DNA of 64,000 nt from Azohydromonas aeria (GCF_009760915.1 NZ_VIDQ01000031.1:1-64000), one strand, 5' to 3'. Positions 1 through 14,529 are shown, counted from the first letter of the stretch. Made by a program: numbers and translations. Notes: generated by a model from the sequence alone, not told the origin.

Positions 1-225
1 CGTGTTGCCGCCGCCCAGGTAGCCCTTCTCCAGCACGGCGATGCGGCCGACCTTGTGGTTCTTGGCGAGGTAGTAGGCCGTGGCCAGGCCGTGGCCGCCG
101 CCGCCGATGATCACCACGTCATAGCTGGACTGCAGCGGGTTGCGCTTCCAAGCCGGTTCCCACGTCTTGTGGTGCTTCAGGCCGTGCTTGAGAAGGCTCC
201 ACCACGAGTAGGACTGGCCTTGCAT
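1..225 (-). CDS. soxB: Sarcosine oxidase beta subunit, N-terminal part (cut by window edge)
   Basis: Only the first 75 codons are present; the gene runs off the left edge. The translation has a short Trp/His-rich leader and then a Rossmann FAD-binding motif, [20 protein letters not shown] at about residues 36-55, followed by [10 protein letters not shown]. This is the start typical of the beta subunit of heterotetrameric sarcosine oxidase. The enzyme oxidatively demethylates sarcosine to glycine in the cytoplasm, passing the one-carbon unit to tetrahydrofolate. The ATG at 225 is preceded by an AGGAG ribosome site. A GlxA-type regulator and serine dehydratase lie close by, fitting a betaine-sarcosine-glycine-serine route. 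Confidence 0.88.
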   Translation of the reverse strand, partial: MQGQSYSWWSLLKHGLKHHKTWEPAWKRNPLQSSYDVVIIGGGGHGLATAYYLAKNHKVGRIAVLEKGYLGGGNT

Positions 226-635
226 TTGATGACTCCTGGAGAGGTCCGAATGGGAGTCATTCTTCGGGGGCGGGGCCCGTGGCGATTGTTGACGAGCGAC
301 TTGTACTTGTCGGGTTGCGACAAGGGCGGCGTGTCGCTTTCAGGCAAGAAGGCAGGTCTTGCCGATGGCGCTCGTTAAGGGCCGCGAAGGGTGGCGGCGT
401 CGTGGGAAGGCGCGAGCATTGCGGGGATGGCGCCGCACGCGATGCGACGCGCGTCAAGGCGTGGACACCTCATGTTGATTGCTTCCGCCGGTGAAACAAC
501 GGACGGCCGGCCGCAGCCGGTAGGACGCCCGCTTGCGGGCCGAACCACGCCACGGCGGCAAATAATTCAGCCCACAAGTGGGCCGCCTGCCAACGCGCTT
601 GGCGATTTTCCCTTGGTCCTGGAATGAATCCGGAA
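226..635. other. Non-coding stretch upstream of soxB
   Basis: No convincing gene is seen here. Short frames on both strands lack family resemblance and ribosome sites. The stretch should contain the promoter of the leftward soxB operon and the end of the upstream glycosylase-like gene. A small GCCCGC/GCGGGC hairpin lies near 529-541 but has no T-run, so it is not called a terminator. Confidence 0.5.
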
Positions 636-1274
636 TCAAACCGCCGAAATCAGCAGCGAAGCGATGACCCGGGCCTCCGCGTTCATCTGCGCCTGGAATT
701 TCCCGTAATTCGAGAAGTGAAGATGCAGATAAACCGATCTGCCGTTTCGGAAATGCAGTACCGGAAGGGTACCCGCGGGTTTGGGCCGCAAAGTCAACCA
801 CGGAAACCGGCCGCTGGCCTGCATGAGGCGAACCACGCCCGCAGAGAGGAAGGTGTGCCGCGCCTGGCCGTCCAGAATGGCCCGGTTGATCCGCTCCAGA
901 TGGGCCGGGTTCAGATCATCGACGGTCAACTGGCTCCGGCCCACGGTCGGCACGTGCAGCAGTTCGATGAACGAAACCCTGTGGGCTTGCTCCGGGCCGA
1001 ACCCGATGCGCGAAAAATTCTGGTGGTAGCGTCTGCCGTCACCGCCATACCCCGGCAGCAGGAACGGGTGGTGCACGCCATGCTGGCGCCAGAACGCCAC
1101 GCCGTCGCGGTGATACTCGACCACGCTGTCAAAAATCGGGCTCCGCTCGATGTCGGGTGCGTAGTTGGCGTCCAGCCCGACGAACAGAAAATCGGCTGCT
1201 TCCGGTGCGGCACCCTGGAAGGGATGGTGCGAGAACAGGGTTTGGAGCTGGGGGCTGGGGTGGGAAACATACAT
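636..1274 (-). CDS. Uracil-DNA glycosylase-like protein (function uncertain)
   Basis: 212 residues from an ATG at 1274. An early motif, ADFLFVGLDANYAPDIE (about residues 22-38), resembles the first motif of the uracil-DNA glycosylase superfamily, and a later segment reads SFIELLHVPTVGRS. No membrane segment or signal peptide is seen. The gene is visibly more A/T-rich than its neighbours, which suggests recent acquisition or relaxed codon use. It stands alone between soxB and the regulator, behind that regulator's terminator. The ribosome site is weak; a second ATG six bases downstream is out of frame. The family assignment is a resemblance only, and I would not assert base-excision activity. 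Confidence 0.55.
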   Translation of the reverse strand: MYVSHPSPQLQTLFSHHPFQGAAPEAADFLFVGLDANYAPDIERSPIFDSVVEYHRDGVAFWRQHGVHHPFLLPGYGGDGRRYHQNFSRIGFGPEQAHRVSFIELLHVPTVGRSQLTVDDLNPAHLERINRAILDGQARHTFLSAGVVRLMQASGRFPWLTLRPKPAGTLPVLHFRNGRSVYLHLHFSNYGKFQAQMNAEARVIASLLISAV

Positions 1275-1355
1275 ATACTCAAATTCAATCCGGCAGACTT
1301 GCTGCAATCCAGGCTCGCTTTTCCTTGGCTGCGACCGTATACCTTTCAAAACAAG

Positions 1356-1381
1356 AAGGGCGTGATGTAAATCACGCCCTT
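1356..1381 (-). terminator. Rho-independent terminator of the GlxA-type regulator gene
   Basis: Perfect inverted repeat with arms AAGGGCGTGAT (1356-1366) and ATCACGCCCTT (1371-1381) and a 4-base loop. Read on the minus strand, the stem is followed by CTTGTTTT. It lies 42 bases beyond the stop of the regulator gene. Confidence 0.85.
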
Positions 1382-1422
1382 GGGCCACGCCGCTGCGGCG
1401 TCCGGGGATTTTCTCCGTCTGA

Positions 1423-2424
1423 TCAGCCGGCCTCGGCAGCCTCCAGCCCCGCCAGCGCCTCCTCCGCTTCGGCCACGACCTTCCCCCGCCGCAAGGAGCT
1501 CGCCGGATACCCGAACACCTCCTTGAAGCGCCGCGAAAAGCTCGCGCAGTCCCCGAACCCGCATTCCAGCGCGATCTGCGACAGCTGCAGCCGCGTGTGC
1601 TGCGTGAGCCAGTGCGCATGCCGCAGCCGCAGCCGCACCGAGAACTCGTGCGGCCCCATGCCGATGGCCGCCCGGAAGCGCCGCTCCAGGTGGCGCAGGC
1701 TCATGTTGACGCTGCGCGCCACCTCCGGCAGTGGCACCGGGCTGGAGAGGCTCTGCTCCATCAGCCAGATCGCCTGGCGCACGCGCGGGTCGTCGGTGCG
1801 CTCCGCGAAGCTGGGCTGCGGCTGGGGCGTGCGCGCCGGCAGCGCGCCCTCCTCCAGCAGGATGCGCAGCGCCTTGGACGCCGCCGCCCGGCCGCAATGC
1901 CGCTCGATCAGCCACGCCGCCAGGTGCACGACGCTGGTGCCGCCGGCGCAGGTCAGCCGGTCGCGGTCCACCACGAACATCTCGTGCGACTCGGCCTGCA
2001 GCCCGGGAAAGTCGCGCACGAAATCCTGGTGGTGGAACCAGCTGACGCACACGCGCCGGTCCTGCAGCAGCCCGGCGCGCGCCAGTACGAAGGAGCCCGT
2101 GCACAAGCCCACCAGCGGCACCGCGCGCGAGGCCGCCAGCCGCAGGAACTCCACGGTGGCGCGCGACGGCCGGCGCGTGCCCTGCAGCAGCCCGCCCACG
2201 ACCACGACGTAGTCGAACTCCGCCGGGTCGCCGAAGCGCGCCGTGGGCATCAGCTCCACGCCGTTGCTGGCCGCCACCGGCCGCAGCTCCTCGGCCAGCA
2301 CGCGCCAGCGGCAGTGGATCGGCCGGCTGCGGTCGCCCTCGTCGGCCGCCAGCCGCAGCGCGTCCACGAAGCCGGAGAAGGCCACCATGGTGAAGCCGGG
2401 CATGAGCACGAAGCCCACGCTCAA
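1423..2424 (-). CDS. GlxA/GbdR-type AraC family transcriptional regulator
   Basis: About 333 residues. The N-terminal half is a DJ-1/PfpI-like sensor domain ([10 protein letters not shown]..., with the elbow [15 protein letters not shown]). The C-terminal half is a double helix-turn-helix AraC domain ([20 protein letters not shown]). This architecture is that of GlxA-family regulators, including GbdR, which activates glycine betaine, dimethylglycine and sarcosine catabolism genes in Pseudomonas. Here the gene directly follows sdaA and lies near soxB, so a role in sarcosine/serine catabolism is likely by inference. The start is uncertain: no ATG lies before the domain, and TTG 2424, GTG 2418 or an internal ATG at 2403 are possible. 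A terminator follows. Confidence 0.85.
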   Translation of the reverse strand: MSVGFVLMPGFTMVAFSGFVDALRLAADEGDRSRPIHCRWRVLAEELRPVAASNGVELMPTARFGDPAEFDYVVVVGGLLQGTRRPSRATVEFLRLAASRAVPLVGLCTGSFVLARAGLLQDRRVCVSWFHHQDFVRDFPGLQAESHEMFVVDRDRLTCAGGTSVVHLAAWLIERHCGRAAASKALRILLEEGALPARTPQPQPSFAERTDDPRVRQAIWLMEQSLSSPVPLPEVARSVNMSLRHLERRFRAAIGMGPHEFSVRLRLRHAHWLTQHTRLQLSQIALECGFGDCASFSRRFKEVFGYPASSLRRGKVVAEAEEALAGLEAAEAG

Positions 2425-2488
2425 GGCCGACCGTGCGGCCGTGCCGGGCGCGGAGGCCGCACTGGACGCGGCGCCGGCGCCCGCAGCC

Positions 2489-3880
<1,392 letters not shown>

Positions 3881-4449
3881 CGGGACACCTTCGCGCCGAC
3901 GGCACTGCGGCAGGCCACGGCGGGCGCGTGGCGCCACCGTTGCGGGGAATCAGAGGTCATGGGCCACCTTGGTGAGAACGGGAGGACCGGGCCGCGGCGG
4001 CACCGGTCCTTCGGCTCTCCACTGTCGGCAACGCGGGCCGGCGCGACTTGTCCGGTTTCGACATGCGCTTGCCTGTCCGCGCCCGCGGGCCCTGGGCCAG
4101 GCATCTTGCGCCGCGCCGGCCGGCCGGCCAGTCCACGGCAAGGGTCGTGGGTGCGGTGTCAACGGCCGACACGGCAGCTCACCTCATCACCTTCACCCTA
4201 CAACAACATACGCGATTCATCGAAACACCTCACGTCGCCACATCGCGGCACGCTGCGCCAACGGCAACGCTGGAAGCGCCCTTCTTCCTCTCTAAAACGT
4301 ACCCTTGACCACGCTTGACCAGAGCCGTGCCACCAAGAGAACGCAAGCGGGGACGCCGCAGAGGCCGGCATCGTTCCACGGTGCCTCGCGTATGTTGTCG
4401 CGGAACTCTTCCGCGCGAAGCGCGGCGGCGGCCTCGATGACGCCGGGCG
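3881..4449. other. Non-coding stretch upstream of sdaA
   Basis: About 570 bases without a supported gene. The part from roughly 4190 to 4310 is less GC-rich and is the likely site of the sdaA promoter. No clear -35/-10 pair, operator or terminator could be assigned by eye. Confidence 0.45.
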
Positions 4450-5433
4450 TCAGCCTGGCTCCGCGGCGCAGTTCCTGCCCTGGGACAGCATGCGCTCGGC
4501 GGCATACAGCAGCTCCGCGCGAGGCGTGTCGCGGCTGCCGCACAAGCCGATGCCCAAGCCCACCTGCATGCCCAGCACGGCGCAGGTCTGCGTGAACACG
4601 CTGCGGATGCGCGCGGCGGTCCGCGACGGGTCCGGCTCGCGCGGGCGAGTCAGCACCAGGGCGAAGCTGTCGCCCTCCAGCCGCGCCGCCACGTCCTCCA
4701 CGCGCGCCACCGCGCCCAGCGTGGACGCCAGCGCCTGCAGCACCCGGTCACCCGCTTCCCGCCCGTGCACGTCCCGGAGGGCGGCGATGCCGTCCACTTC
4801 CAGCACCAGCACGGCCAGCTCCTCGCCATGGCGCTCGGCGCGCGCAAGCTCTTGCTGGTAGCGGGCCAGGAAGGCGCCGCGGTTGAGCAGCCCGGTCAAC
4901 GCGTCCGTGGTGACGGCCTCGCGCAGCAGGGCCATGGCGCGGGCGTCCTGCGCATGCCGCGCCTCGGCCTCGGTCACGCGCGCCACCAGGCTCAGCTGCG
5001 ACGCCATGGCCTGCCCGATCAGCTCCACCATCCGCAGCACGCCGGCGCCGACGGGCCGGCGGTGGCGGCTGGCGCCGCACAGCGAGCCCACGAGGCGGCC
5101 CTGCAGCGTCACGGGCACGGCGAAGAAGGTCTGCATCTCCAGCTGCGCCGCGCCCAGGCTGCCGGGAAAGTCGGCGGCCACGTCGGCGCTGCATGGCTTG
5201 CCGCTGAGGAAGGCCAGGCGGCACATCGAGTCCTGCCATGGCACGCGCGCGCCTTCGGCCACTTCGAGCTCGGCGGTGTTGAGCGCGAAGACGACGTCCT
5301 GCTGCTGGCCGTCCAGGTCGATGAGCGTGAGAAAGGTCGTCTCCGCGCCGGTGAGCTCCTGCATCAATTGCAGCAGCGGCCGGACGACGCGGTCGGCCCG
5401 GGGGTCGAGTTGCGTGACCTGGTGCGTATTCAT
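4450..5433 (-). CDS. GAF-GGDEF protein with degenerate active site
   Basis: 327 residues. A GAF domain (about 20-155; TTFLTLIDLDGQQQDVVFAL, then a typical DSMCRLAF element) is followed by a GGDEF domain (about 175-320; TTDALTGLLNRGAFL). The signature loop reads ARLEGDSFALVL, so GGDEF has become EGDSF: the first Gly is Glu and the catalytic Glu is Ser. Active diguanylate cyclases need the Gly-Gly-(D/E)-E core, so this one is probably not a cyclase and may instead sense c-di-GMP or GTP or act by protein contact. ATG 5433 was chosen as the GAF start; an ATG at 5475 is also in frame. It is cytoplasmic, with no membrane segment. Confidence 0.85.
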   Translation of the reverse strand: MNTHQVTQLDPRADRVVRPLLQLMQELTGAETTFLTLIDLDGQQQDVVFALNTAELEVAEGARVPWQDSMCRLAFLSGKPCSADVAADFPGSLGAAQLEMQTFFAVPVTLQGRLVGSLCGASRHRRPVGAGVLRMVELIGQAMASQLSLVARVTEAEARHAQDARAMALLREAVTTDALTGLLNRGAFLARYQQELARAERHGEELAVLVLEVDGIAALRDVHGREAGDRVLQALASTLGAVARVEDVAARLEGDSFALVLTRPREPDPSRTAARIRSVFTQTCAVLGMQVGLGIGLCGSRDTPRAELLYAAERMLSQGRNCAAEPG

Positions 5434-5559
5434 GCTCGGCCCGATTGTCCCAGGCCGGCACTTGATCCACGTCATGAACGCTTCGCGATGGCGTGTAGGG
5501 AAATCTTGATTTCCGCCGTGGTACCGGCCGTTCCGTGAGATTCGTGGCAGTCCCGGGCC

Positions 5560-6375
5560 TCACGCGGGCAGCAGGCCGGCGAGCGGGTGGTCGTGGCCTG
5601 GCATGGCCACCGGCGTGCGGCGCTGGGCCTGGTGCAGCGAGCGCCTCACCGCGTCCAGCGCTTGCGCGGCATCGACCTGCTCGACGTTGACCAGCACGCC
5701 CAGGCTGAGCGTGACCGTGCCCGCGGCACGGCACGGCGTGGCCGACGTCGCCAGCAGCAGCTTGCGCGCCACGACCGCCGCGCCAGCCGGGAGCGTGTCC
5801 GGCAGCAGCACCATGAACTCATCGCCATCGTGGCGGCTGACGTGGTCGGTGCAGCGGCAGGCGTTGGCCAGCCGCGCCGCCACGGCCTGCACCACCGCGT
5901 CGCCCTCGGCCGGGCCGAGCGTGTCGTGCAGGTGCCGGAAGCGGTCGATGCTGGCCAGGATCAGCGAAAAGGTCGCGCCGGTGCGGCGGTGGCGCAGGAT
6001 CTCGGCCTGCAGCCGCTCCTCGGCACTGCGCCGGTTGGGCAGCCCAGTGAGGCTGTCCCGGGTTTCCAGCGCCTCGATGCGCACCTGCGCCTGCGCCAGC
6101 GCCGCCGTCTGCAGCGCCAGCCGCTGCTGCAGCAGGGCATGTGCGTCGAACCGGGCATGCGCCGCGCGCTGCAGCGCCTCGTCGATCTCGCGCAACCCCG
6201 GCGCGGCCTGCGCGGGCACCACGCGCTGCGGCAGGTCGCCCTGCTCCACGCGCCGGACCTGCTCGGCCAGGGCGTGCAGCAGCCGCCCCGTGCGCCGGGA
6301 CGCGGCCCGGGCCCATGCGGCCAGCGCCAGCACCGCCAGCAGCGCCACACCCGAGATGACGAGGCTGCCGCTCAT
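5560..6375 (-). CDS. Membrane-anchored GGDEF protein (variant DGDEF motif)
   Basis: 271 residues. One N-terminal membrane helix (about 4-24), a helical HAMP-like or coiled segment, then a GGDEF domain from about residue 105 (RDSLTGLPNRRSAEERL). The signature reads SRHDGDEFMVLL: the catalytic Asp-Glu pair is kept but the first Gly is Asp. Some variants at this position stay active; others do not, so cyclase activity is uncertain. The start codon overlaps the stop of the upstream small gene (ATGA), indicating translational coupling. The product would make or sense c-di-GMP at the inner membrane. Confidence 0.85.
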   Translation of the reverse strand: MSGSLVISGVALLAVLALAAWARAASRRTGRLLHALAEQVRRVEQGDLPQRVVPAQAAPGLREIDEALQRAAHARFDAHALLQQRLALQTAALAQAQVRIEALETRDSLTGLPNRRSAEERLQAEILRHRRTGATFSLILASIDRFRHLHDTLGPAEGDAVVQAVAARLANACRCTDHVSRHDGDEFMVLLPDTLPAGAAVVARKLLLATSATPCRAAGTVTLSLGVLVNVEQVDAAQALDAVRRSLHQAQRRTPVAMPGHDHPLAGLLPA

Positions 6376-6725
6376 GCGATGGCCTGCGCCAGGGCATCGG
6401 TGCGCACCCGCGCCAGCCAGCCGCAGGCGGCCAGGGCCCGCAGCGTCGGGTGCGCGAGGTCGTCAGCATGCACCACCAGCCGCGTGTCCGGCGCGCAGCG
6501 CCGCACGGTGATGAGCATCTGGTCCGGCTGCTGCATGGCGCGCTCGCCGTCCACGACCACCATCTCGTAGTGGCCGCTGCACAGGTCGAAGGCGGCCTGC
6601 GACAGCTCGGCGCGCACTTCCCAGCGCAGGTCCGGACGGTGCCTCTCCAGCAAGGGCAGCACCTGCGCGACCGAGGCCGGGCCGGCGACCAGCATGGCGG
6701 GAAACGAGGACGGGGACGAGGGCAT
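6372..6725 (-). CDS. Small receiver-like protein, degenerate
   Basis: 117 residues from ATG 6725. The pattern MLVAGPASVAQVLPLLERHR...YEMVVVDGERAMQQPDQML...DTRLVVHADDL resembles a CheY-type receiver fold in which the acidic pocket is lost and the Asp lies in VVVDGE. It overlaps the downstream GGDEF gene by four bases and was probably made with it as a signalling pair. An upstream in-frame start at 6815 is possible but its extra 30 residues look like translated intergenic DNA. No known family could be named with certainty. Confidence 0.6.
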   Translation of the reverse strand: MPSSPSSFPAMLVAGPASVAQVLPLLERHRPDLRWEVRAELSQAAFDLCSGHYEMVVVDGERAMQQPDQMLITVRRCAPDTRLVVHADDLAHPTLRALAACGWLARVRTDALAQAIA

Positions 6726-6949
6726 GGCGGCAGCTTTCGCAGGCGGCTTGGAACCGTGCCGCCCATGGCTGCGCAGTGTGGAGTTGCACCGTGTCGCGGT
6801 CTGTCCGGCCGTCACCCGACGCTTGTAGGGGGCGTCTTGCGCGGTGCTGTGGGGAAATCTTGATCCCCGGGGCCCGCGGGGCCGATCCGTGAAATCGTTG
6901 GCAGGCGCGCCGCTCCCGATCCCGCTCCTGCTGCCGTGCCGGCGCTCCC

Positions 6950-7571
6950 CTACTCGTCGGCGTGGACGTCGAGCAGCCCGGTGCGCACGGCCAGACGCAC
7001 CAGCGCCGTCACGTCGCCCACGCCCAGCTTGGCCATGAGGCGGCTGCGGTAGGTGTCCACCGTCTTGGACGACAGGTTGAGCTCGATGCCGATCTCGACA
7101 CTGGTGCGGCCCCGCACCACCAGGCGCATGACCTTGAGCTCGCGCGGCGAGAGCTGGGACAGCGGGTCGTCACCCTTGGGCACCTCCATGGCCTGCAGCA
7201 TGAGCTCGCCCACGCCCGGGCCGACGTGGCGCTGCCCGCGGGCCACGGCGCGCACCGCCTGCAGCAGCTCCGTGGCCGGCGAGCCCTTGAGCACGTAGCC
7301 CATGGCGCCCAGCTGCAGCGCCTCGGTGGCGTTGTGCGGCAGCGAGGACATGGTCAGCACCAGCGTGCGCACGCTTGAGCGCGCCTGTTTGAGTTGCTTG
7401 AGCAACTCCATGCCCGACTGTCCCTGCAGGTTCAGGTCCAGCAGCAGCACGTCGGGCCGCAGCTGCGCGATCTCGCGCAGCGCCTGCTGCGGGTCGTCGC
7501 TCTCGCCCACGACCTCGAAACCGGCGGTTTCCAGCAGAGCGCGCACGCCGTCGCGCAGGATGGCGTGGTCC

Positions 7572-7594
<23 letters not shown>
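6950..7594 (-). CDS. NarL/FixJ family two-component response regulator
   Basis: 214 residues. Receiver domain 1-120 with the acidic pair ED near residues 8-9, phospho-acceptor Asp in VLLLDLNLQG (about 53), Thr in LVLTMSS and Lys in YVLKGS. The C-terminal LuxR-type DNA-binding domain follows (LSPRELKVMRLVVRGRTSVE...SSKTVDTYRSRLMAKLGV). The gene overlaps the 3' end of the upstream sensor kinase by 23 bases, so the two form a cognate pair. Target genes cannot be read from the sequence. Confidence 0.95.
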
Positions 7595-10010
<2,416 letters not shown>

Positions 10011-10274
10011 CGACGGGCATGCCGCACGAAGCGGCATCAACAGTGACACACCGGCCAGGCCACGCTTGCGCGGACCGACGCAGGCGGTACCCCGCCAGCA
10101 TGCATGACGAGCGGCACCGGCGAGGTCCGGATCAGGCGGACGGGAACCGCCGTTCTCGCATCAGGCGGCCGTGGCGTGACGGATTTGACGCTCCCCGGTG
10201 CGCCGCGCCGCGATGCCCCACGGGACGTTGTGCCCGGTATCGAACGTTGCGCGCCGTGAAGCGCGCCACGATGG

Positions 10275-10553
10275 TCAATCCAGCCCCGATGCCTGCGCAC
10301 CCGGTTGAGGCCGAGGCACGTCGAGGGTGATGCCGTAGAGCGCCAGCAGCCCCAGCACGTGCCCGACCGCGACGCCCGGCTCGCCCGACTCGATGCGGCC
10401 GATGGTCTGCACGTGCACGCCCAGCCGGGCCGCGGCGGCGGCCTGCCCTTCGCCCGCGGCAAGGCGCGCCTGCCGGGCGGCCGCGCCCATGTCGCGGATG
10501 GTTTCAAGCGCCCGCGGGGCGATGTCGGTGGAGGTGCGCTTGCCTTGTGCCAT
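10275..10553 (-). CDS. XRE/HipB-like helix-turn-helix regulator
   Basis: 92 residues from ATG 10553. A single helix-turn-helix spans about residues 25-75 (ARLAAGEGQAAAAARLGVHVQTIGRIESGEP), followed by VAVGHVLGLLALYGITLDV, the end pattern common in HipB-like repressors. It is last in a leftward cluster after dgoK (25-base gap) and the Bug-type binding protein, so it may control that operon. No toxin partner such as hipA lies beside it. Confidence 0.85.
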   Translation of the reverse strand: MAQGKRTSTDIAPRALETIRDMGAAARQARLAAGEGQAAAAARLGVHVQTIGRIESGEPGVAVGHVLGLLALYGITLDVPRPQPGAQASGLD

Positions 10554-10578
10554 GGGTGCGCATTGTCGCCGCGCGGCT

Positions 10579-11568
10579 TCAGGGGCCGGCGGGTTGCGCC
10601 CGCAGCAGCCCCGCCTCGCGCGCGATGTGGAACAGCCCCTGCTCGGTGCTGTGCTCCAGCACCGGAGCGTCCAGCCCCTGCGCATGGGCCAGCGCCAGCC
10701 GGTAGCGGCGGCACAGCGCGGCGTCGCCGATGAGTCCCGGCGTCCAGTCCGACGGCTTGAAGTCCTCGCCGGCCAGCACGGCCGCGAGCCCCATCAGCTC
10801 ATGCCCGATGAGCAGCCCCGACAGGTAGTCGGCCTGCTGCGCCGGCGCCAGCTGTCCCGTGAGGCCGAGCGTGCGCGTGCTGAAGATCGTGGCCAGCAGC
10901 CCGGCCTGCCCATGGCGGCGCGCCGTGTCCACGCCGCGCAGGAAGGCCTCGTCCTGCGGCTGCGCGCCGGTCTGCATGGTGCGGCCCAGGATCGTGTGCT
11001 CGCACAGCGCGGCGAAGACCTCGCCGGTCATGAAGGTCAGGAAGCGCTCGACGCGGCCCTCCACCACGAACACCCATTTCGCATGCGTGCCGGGCAGGCC
11101 CAGCAGCACCCGCGGCGCGCGCCGCAGGCTTGCGTGCGCAACCAGGGCGCCGAGCACCTGCGTCTCCTCGCCGCGCATCACGTTGGGCAGCGCGCCCTGC
11201 TCGATGAGCCCGGGCATGATGTGCACCACGCTGCCGCGCGCGCTGCGCACCGGCACCAGCGCGCGCGCCAGCGGGCCCGGGTCCGCGGGCAGCGCCACGT
11301 AGGGCGCTTCCTTCCAGCCCTGCACGCTGCCGACCATGCCGGCGGCGATCACCGGCACCTCGCGCGCGTCGAGCCAGTCGGCGCACAGCTTCTGGAAGGC
11401 GTCGTCGCAGCCGCCCAGGTCGGCCGGCCGCGGCAGCCGCATGATGCCCAGCGGGGATGCGCGCGTGTCGAGCACGGCGCCCTGCGCGTCGAACAGCCAG
11501 GCGCGCAGCGAGGTGGTGCCCCAGTCCAGGCCGATCAGCGCGGTCCGCGCGGTGGTGGCGGTGTCCAT
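10579..11568 (-). CDS. dgoK: 2-dehydro-3-deoxygalactonokinase
   Basis: 329 residues, full length for the DgoK family. It phosphorylates 2-keto-3-deoxygalactonate with ATP in the De Ley-Doudoroff route for galactonate/galactose. The N-terminal phosphate-binding motif ALIGLDWGTTSLRAWLFD and the central LLGLPGTHAKWVFVVEGRVERFLTFMTGE are characteristic. The gene lies 30 bases after a Bug/TctC-type periplasmic binding protein and before an XRE regulator, so uptake, phosphorylation and control are probably co-transcribed. The usual partner aldolase dgoA is not in the window. Confidence 0.93.
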   Translation of the reverse strand: MDTATTARTALIGLDWGTTSLRAWLFDAQGAVLDTRASPLGIMRLPRPADLGGCDDAFQKLCADWLDAREVPVIAAGMVGSVQGWKEAPYVALPADPGPLARALVPVRSARGSVVHIMPGLIEQGALPNVMRGEETQVLGALVAHASLRRAPRVLLGLPGTHAKWVFVVEGRVERFLTFMTGEVFAALCEHTILGRTMQTGAQPQDEAFLRGVDTARRHGQAGLLATIFSTRTLGLTGQLAPAQQADYLSGLLIGHELMGLAAVLAGEDFKPSDWTPGLIGDAALCRRYRLALAHAQGLDAPVLEHSTEQGLFHIAREAGLLRAQPAGP

Positions 11569-11598
11569 GGCGAGGGCTTCCCGGTTCGGCCGCGCTGC

Positions 11599-12573
11599 TC
11601 AGTTCTTCAGGTTGAGCCTGGCCATGAGCGGCTTGAAGTAGGCGTTGTCGCGCTCGATCGAGCCGCGGAACGACTGGTCGTCGCCGTAGGAGTAGCCCAG
11701 GTTGAGCCGGTCCATGGCCTCGCGCAGCTGCGGCTCCTGGGCGATCCGGGCGGTGGCGGCGCGCAGCGTGGCCAGCACGTCGGGCGGCGTGTTCCTCGGC
11801 GCCGCGATGCCGCGCCAGGTGCCGATGACGAGGTCGATGCCGCGCTCGCGCAGCGTGGGCACCTTCTCGAAGCCCTTGACGCGCTGCTCGGCCATCACCG
11901 CCAGCGTCTTGAGCTTGCCGCCCTGCACGTAGGTGCTGACCTCGGCCGGGCTGACGGCCACGGCCTCGATGTGCCCGCCCATGAGCGCCTGCACCGCCGG
12001 GCCCGCGCCCTGGAACGGGATGTGGCTGAACTTCACGCCGGTCTTGTCCTCCAGCGCCGCGGCGGCCAGGTGCCAGATCGAGCCGTTGCCCGAGTTGCCC
12101 ACGCGCATGCGCTCGGGCTCCTTCTTCGTCGCGGCCAGGAACTCCTCCACCGAGTTCCACGGCGCGTCGGCGCGCACGGTGATGGCGGCCTGGTCGGCGT
12201 TGAGCCGCGCAATCGGCTGCAGGTCCTCGTGGCTGAACCTGGCCAGCCCCAGGTGCGGCAGCGTCACCAGCTCGACGGTGATGACGGCCAGCTTGTAGCC
12301 GTCGGGCTTGGCATTGATGACCTCGCCCCAGCCGATGGCGCCGCTGGCGCCGGGCCGGTTCACCACCACCATGCTCTGCGGCAGGTGCTTGCGCGACGCG
12401 TCGGCAAAGGCGCGCGCCAGCGCGTCGGTGCCGCCGCCGGGCTGGAAGGGCACGACCAGCTCGATGGCGTGCGCGGGATAGGCCTGCGCCAGCGCGGGGC
12501 CGGCGGCCGGCGCCAGGGCAGCCGCGGCCAGGACGGGCGCGGCGGCCAGCAGCCGGCGGCGAACGACGTTCAT
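11599..12573 (-). CDS. Bug/TctC family periplasmic solute-binding protein
   Basis: 324 residues with an N-terminal export signal (RRRLLAAAPVLAAAALAPAA, cleavage near ALA-QA). The start is fixed by a strong AGGAGA site before ATG 12573. Family marks include IELVVPFQPGGGTDALAR near the mature N terminus, VVNRPGASGAIGW, and HIPFQGAGPAVQALMGGHIE. Such proteins capture carboxylates or sugar acids for tripartite tricarboxylate transporters, but the membrane subunits TctA/TctB are not adjacent, as is common in Burkholderiales. Pairing with dgoK suggests a sugar acid ligand; that is inference. Confidence 0.92.
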   Translation of the reverse strand: MNVVRRRLLAAAPVLAAAALAPAAGPALAQAYPAHAIELVVPFQPGGGTDALARAFADASRKHLPQSMVVVNRPGASGAIGWGEVINAKPDGYKLAVITVELVTLPHLGLARFSHEDLQPIARLNADQAAITVRADAPWNSVEEFLAATKKEPERMRVGNSGNGSIWHLAAAALEDKTGVKFSHIPFQGAGPAVQALMGGHIEAVAVSPAEVSTYVQGGKLKTLAVMAEQRVKGFEKVPTLRERGIDLVIGTWRGIAAPRNTPPDVLATLRAATARIAQEPQLREAMDRLNLGYSYGDDQSFRGSIERDNAYFKPLMARLNLKN

Positions 12574-12682
12574 GGGTCTCGTCTCCTGCAAATGAGGCAT
12601 GGAGACGATTCTGGAACCGGTTTCAGAGCCGGGCAACCGGGTTACTGCGGGGTGCGGGAAACCGGTCGGAAGGGCAACGAAA

Positions 12683-12703
12683 AGGCGCCGGTGAACGGCG
12701 CCT
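12683..12703 (-). terminator. Rho-independent terminator of argG
   Basis: Arms AGGCGCCG (12683-12690) and CGGCGCCT (12696-12703) with loop GTGAA. On the minus strand the stem is followed by a run of T residues (CTTTTCG). It lies about 70 bases past the argG stop. Confidence 0.8.
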
Positions 12704-12774
12704 GGAGGCACGACGGAGGGCCGTGCCCGACGTGCGGCCCTGCACCGCACGCCTGCGAAGGGCCCGGCCGGGAC

Positions 12775-14457
<1,683 letters not shown>

Positions 14458-14529
14458 TTACCGGCCCGCCCCAGGCCCGCCCCGGGCACTGCCGCCACGG
14501 TCGCCAGCACCGGGGCGGCACCCTTTCCT

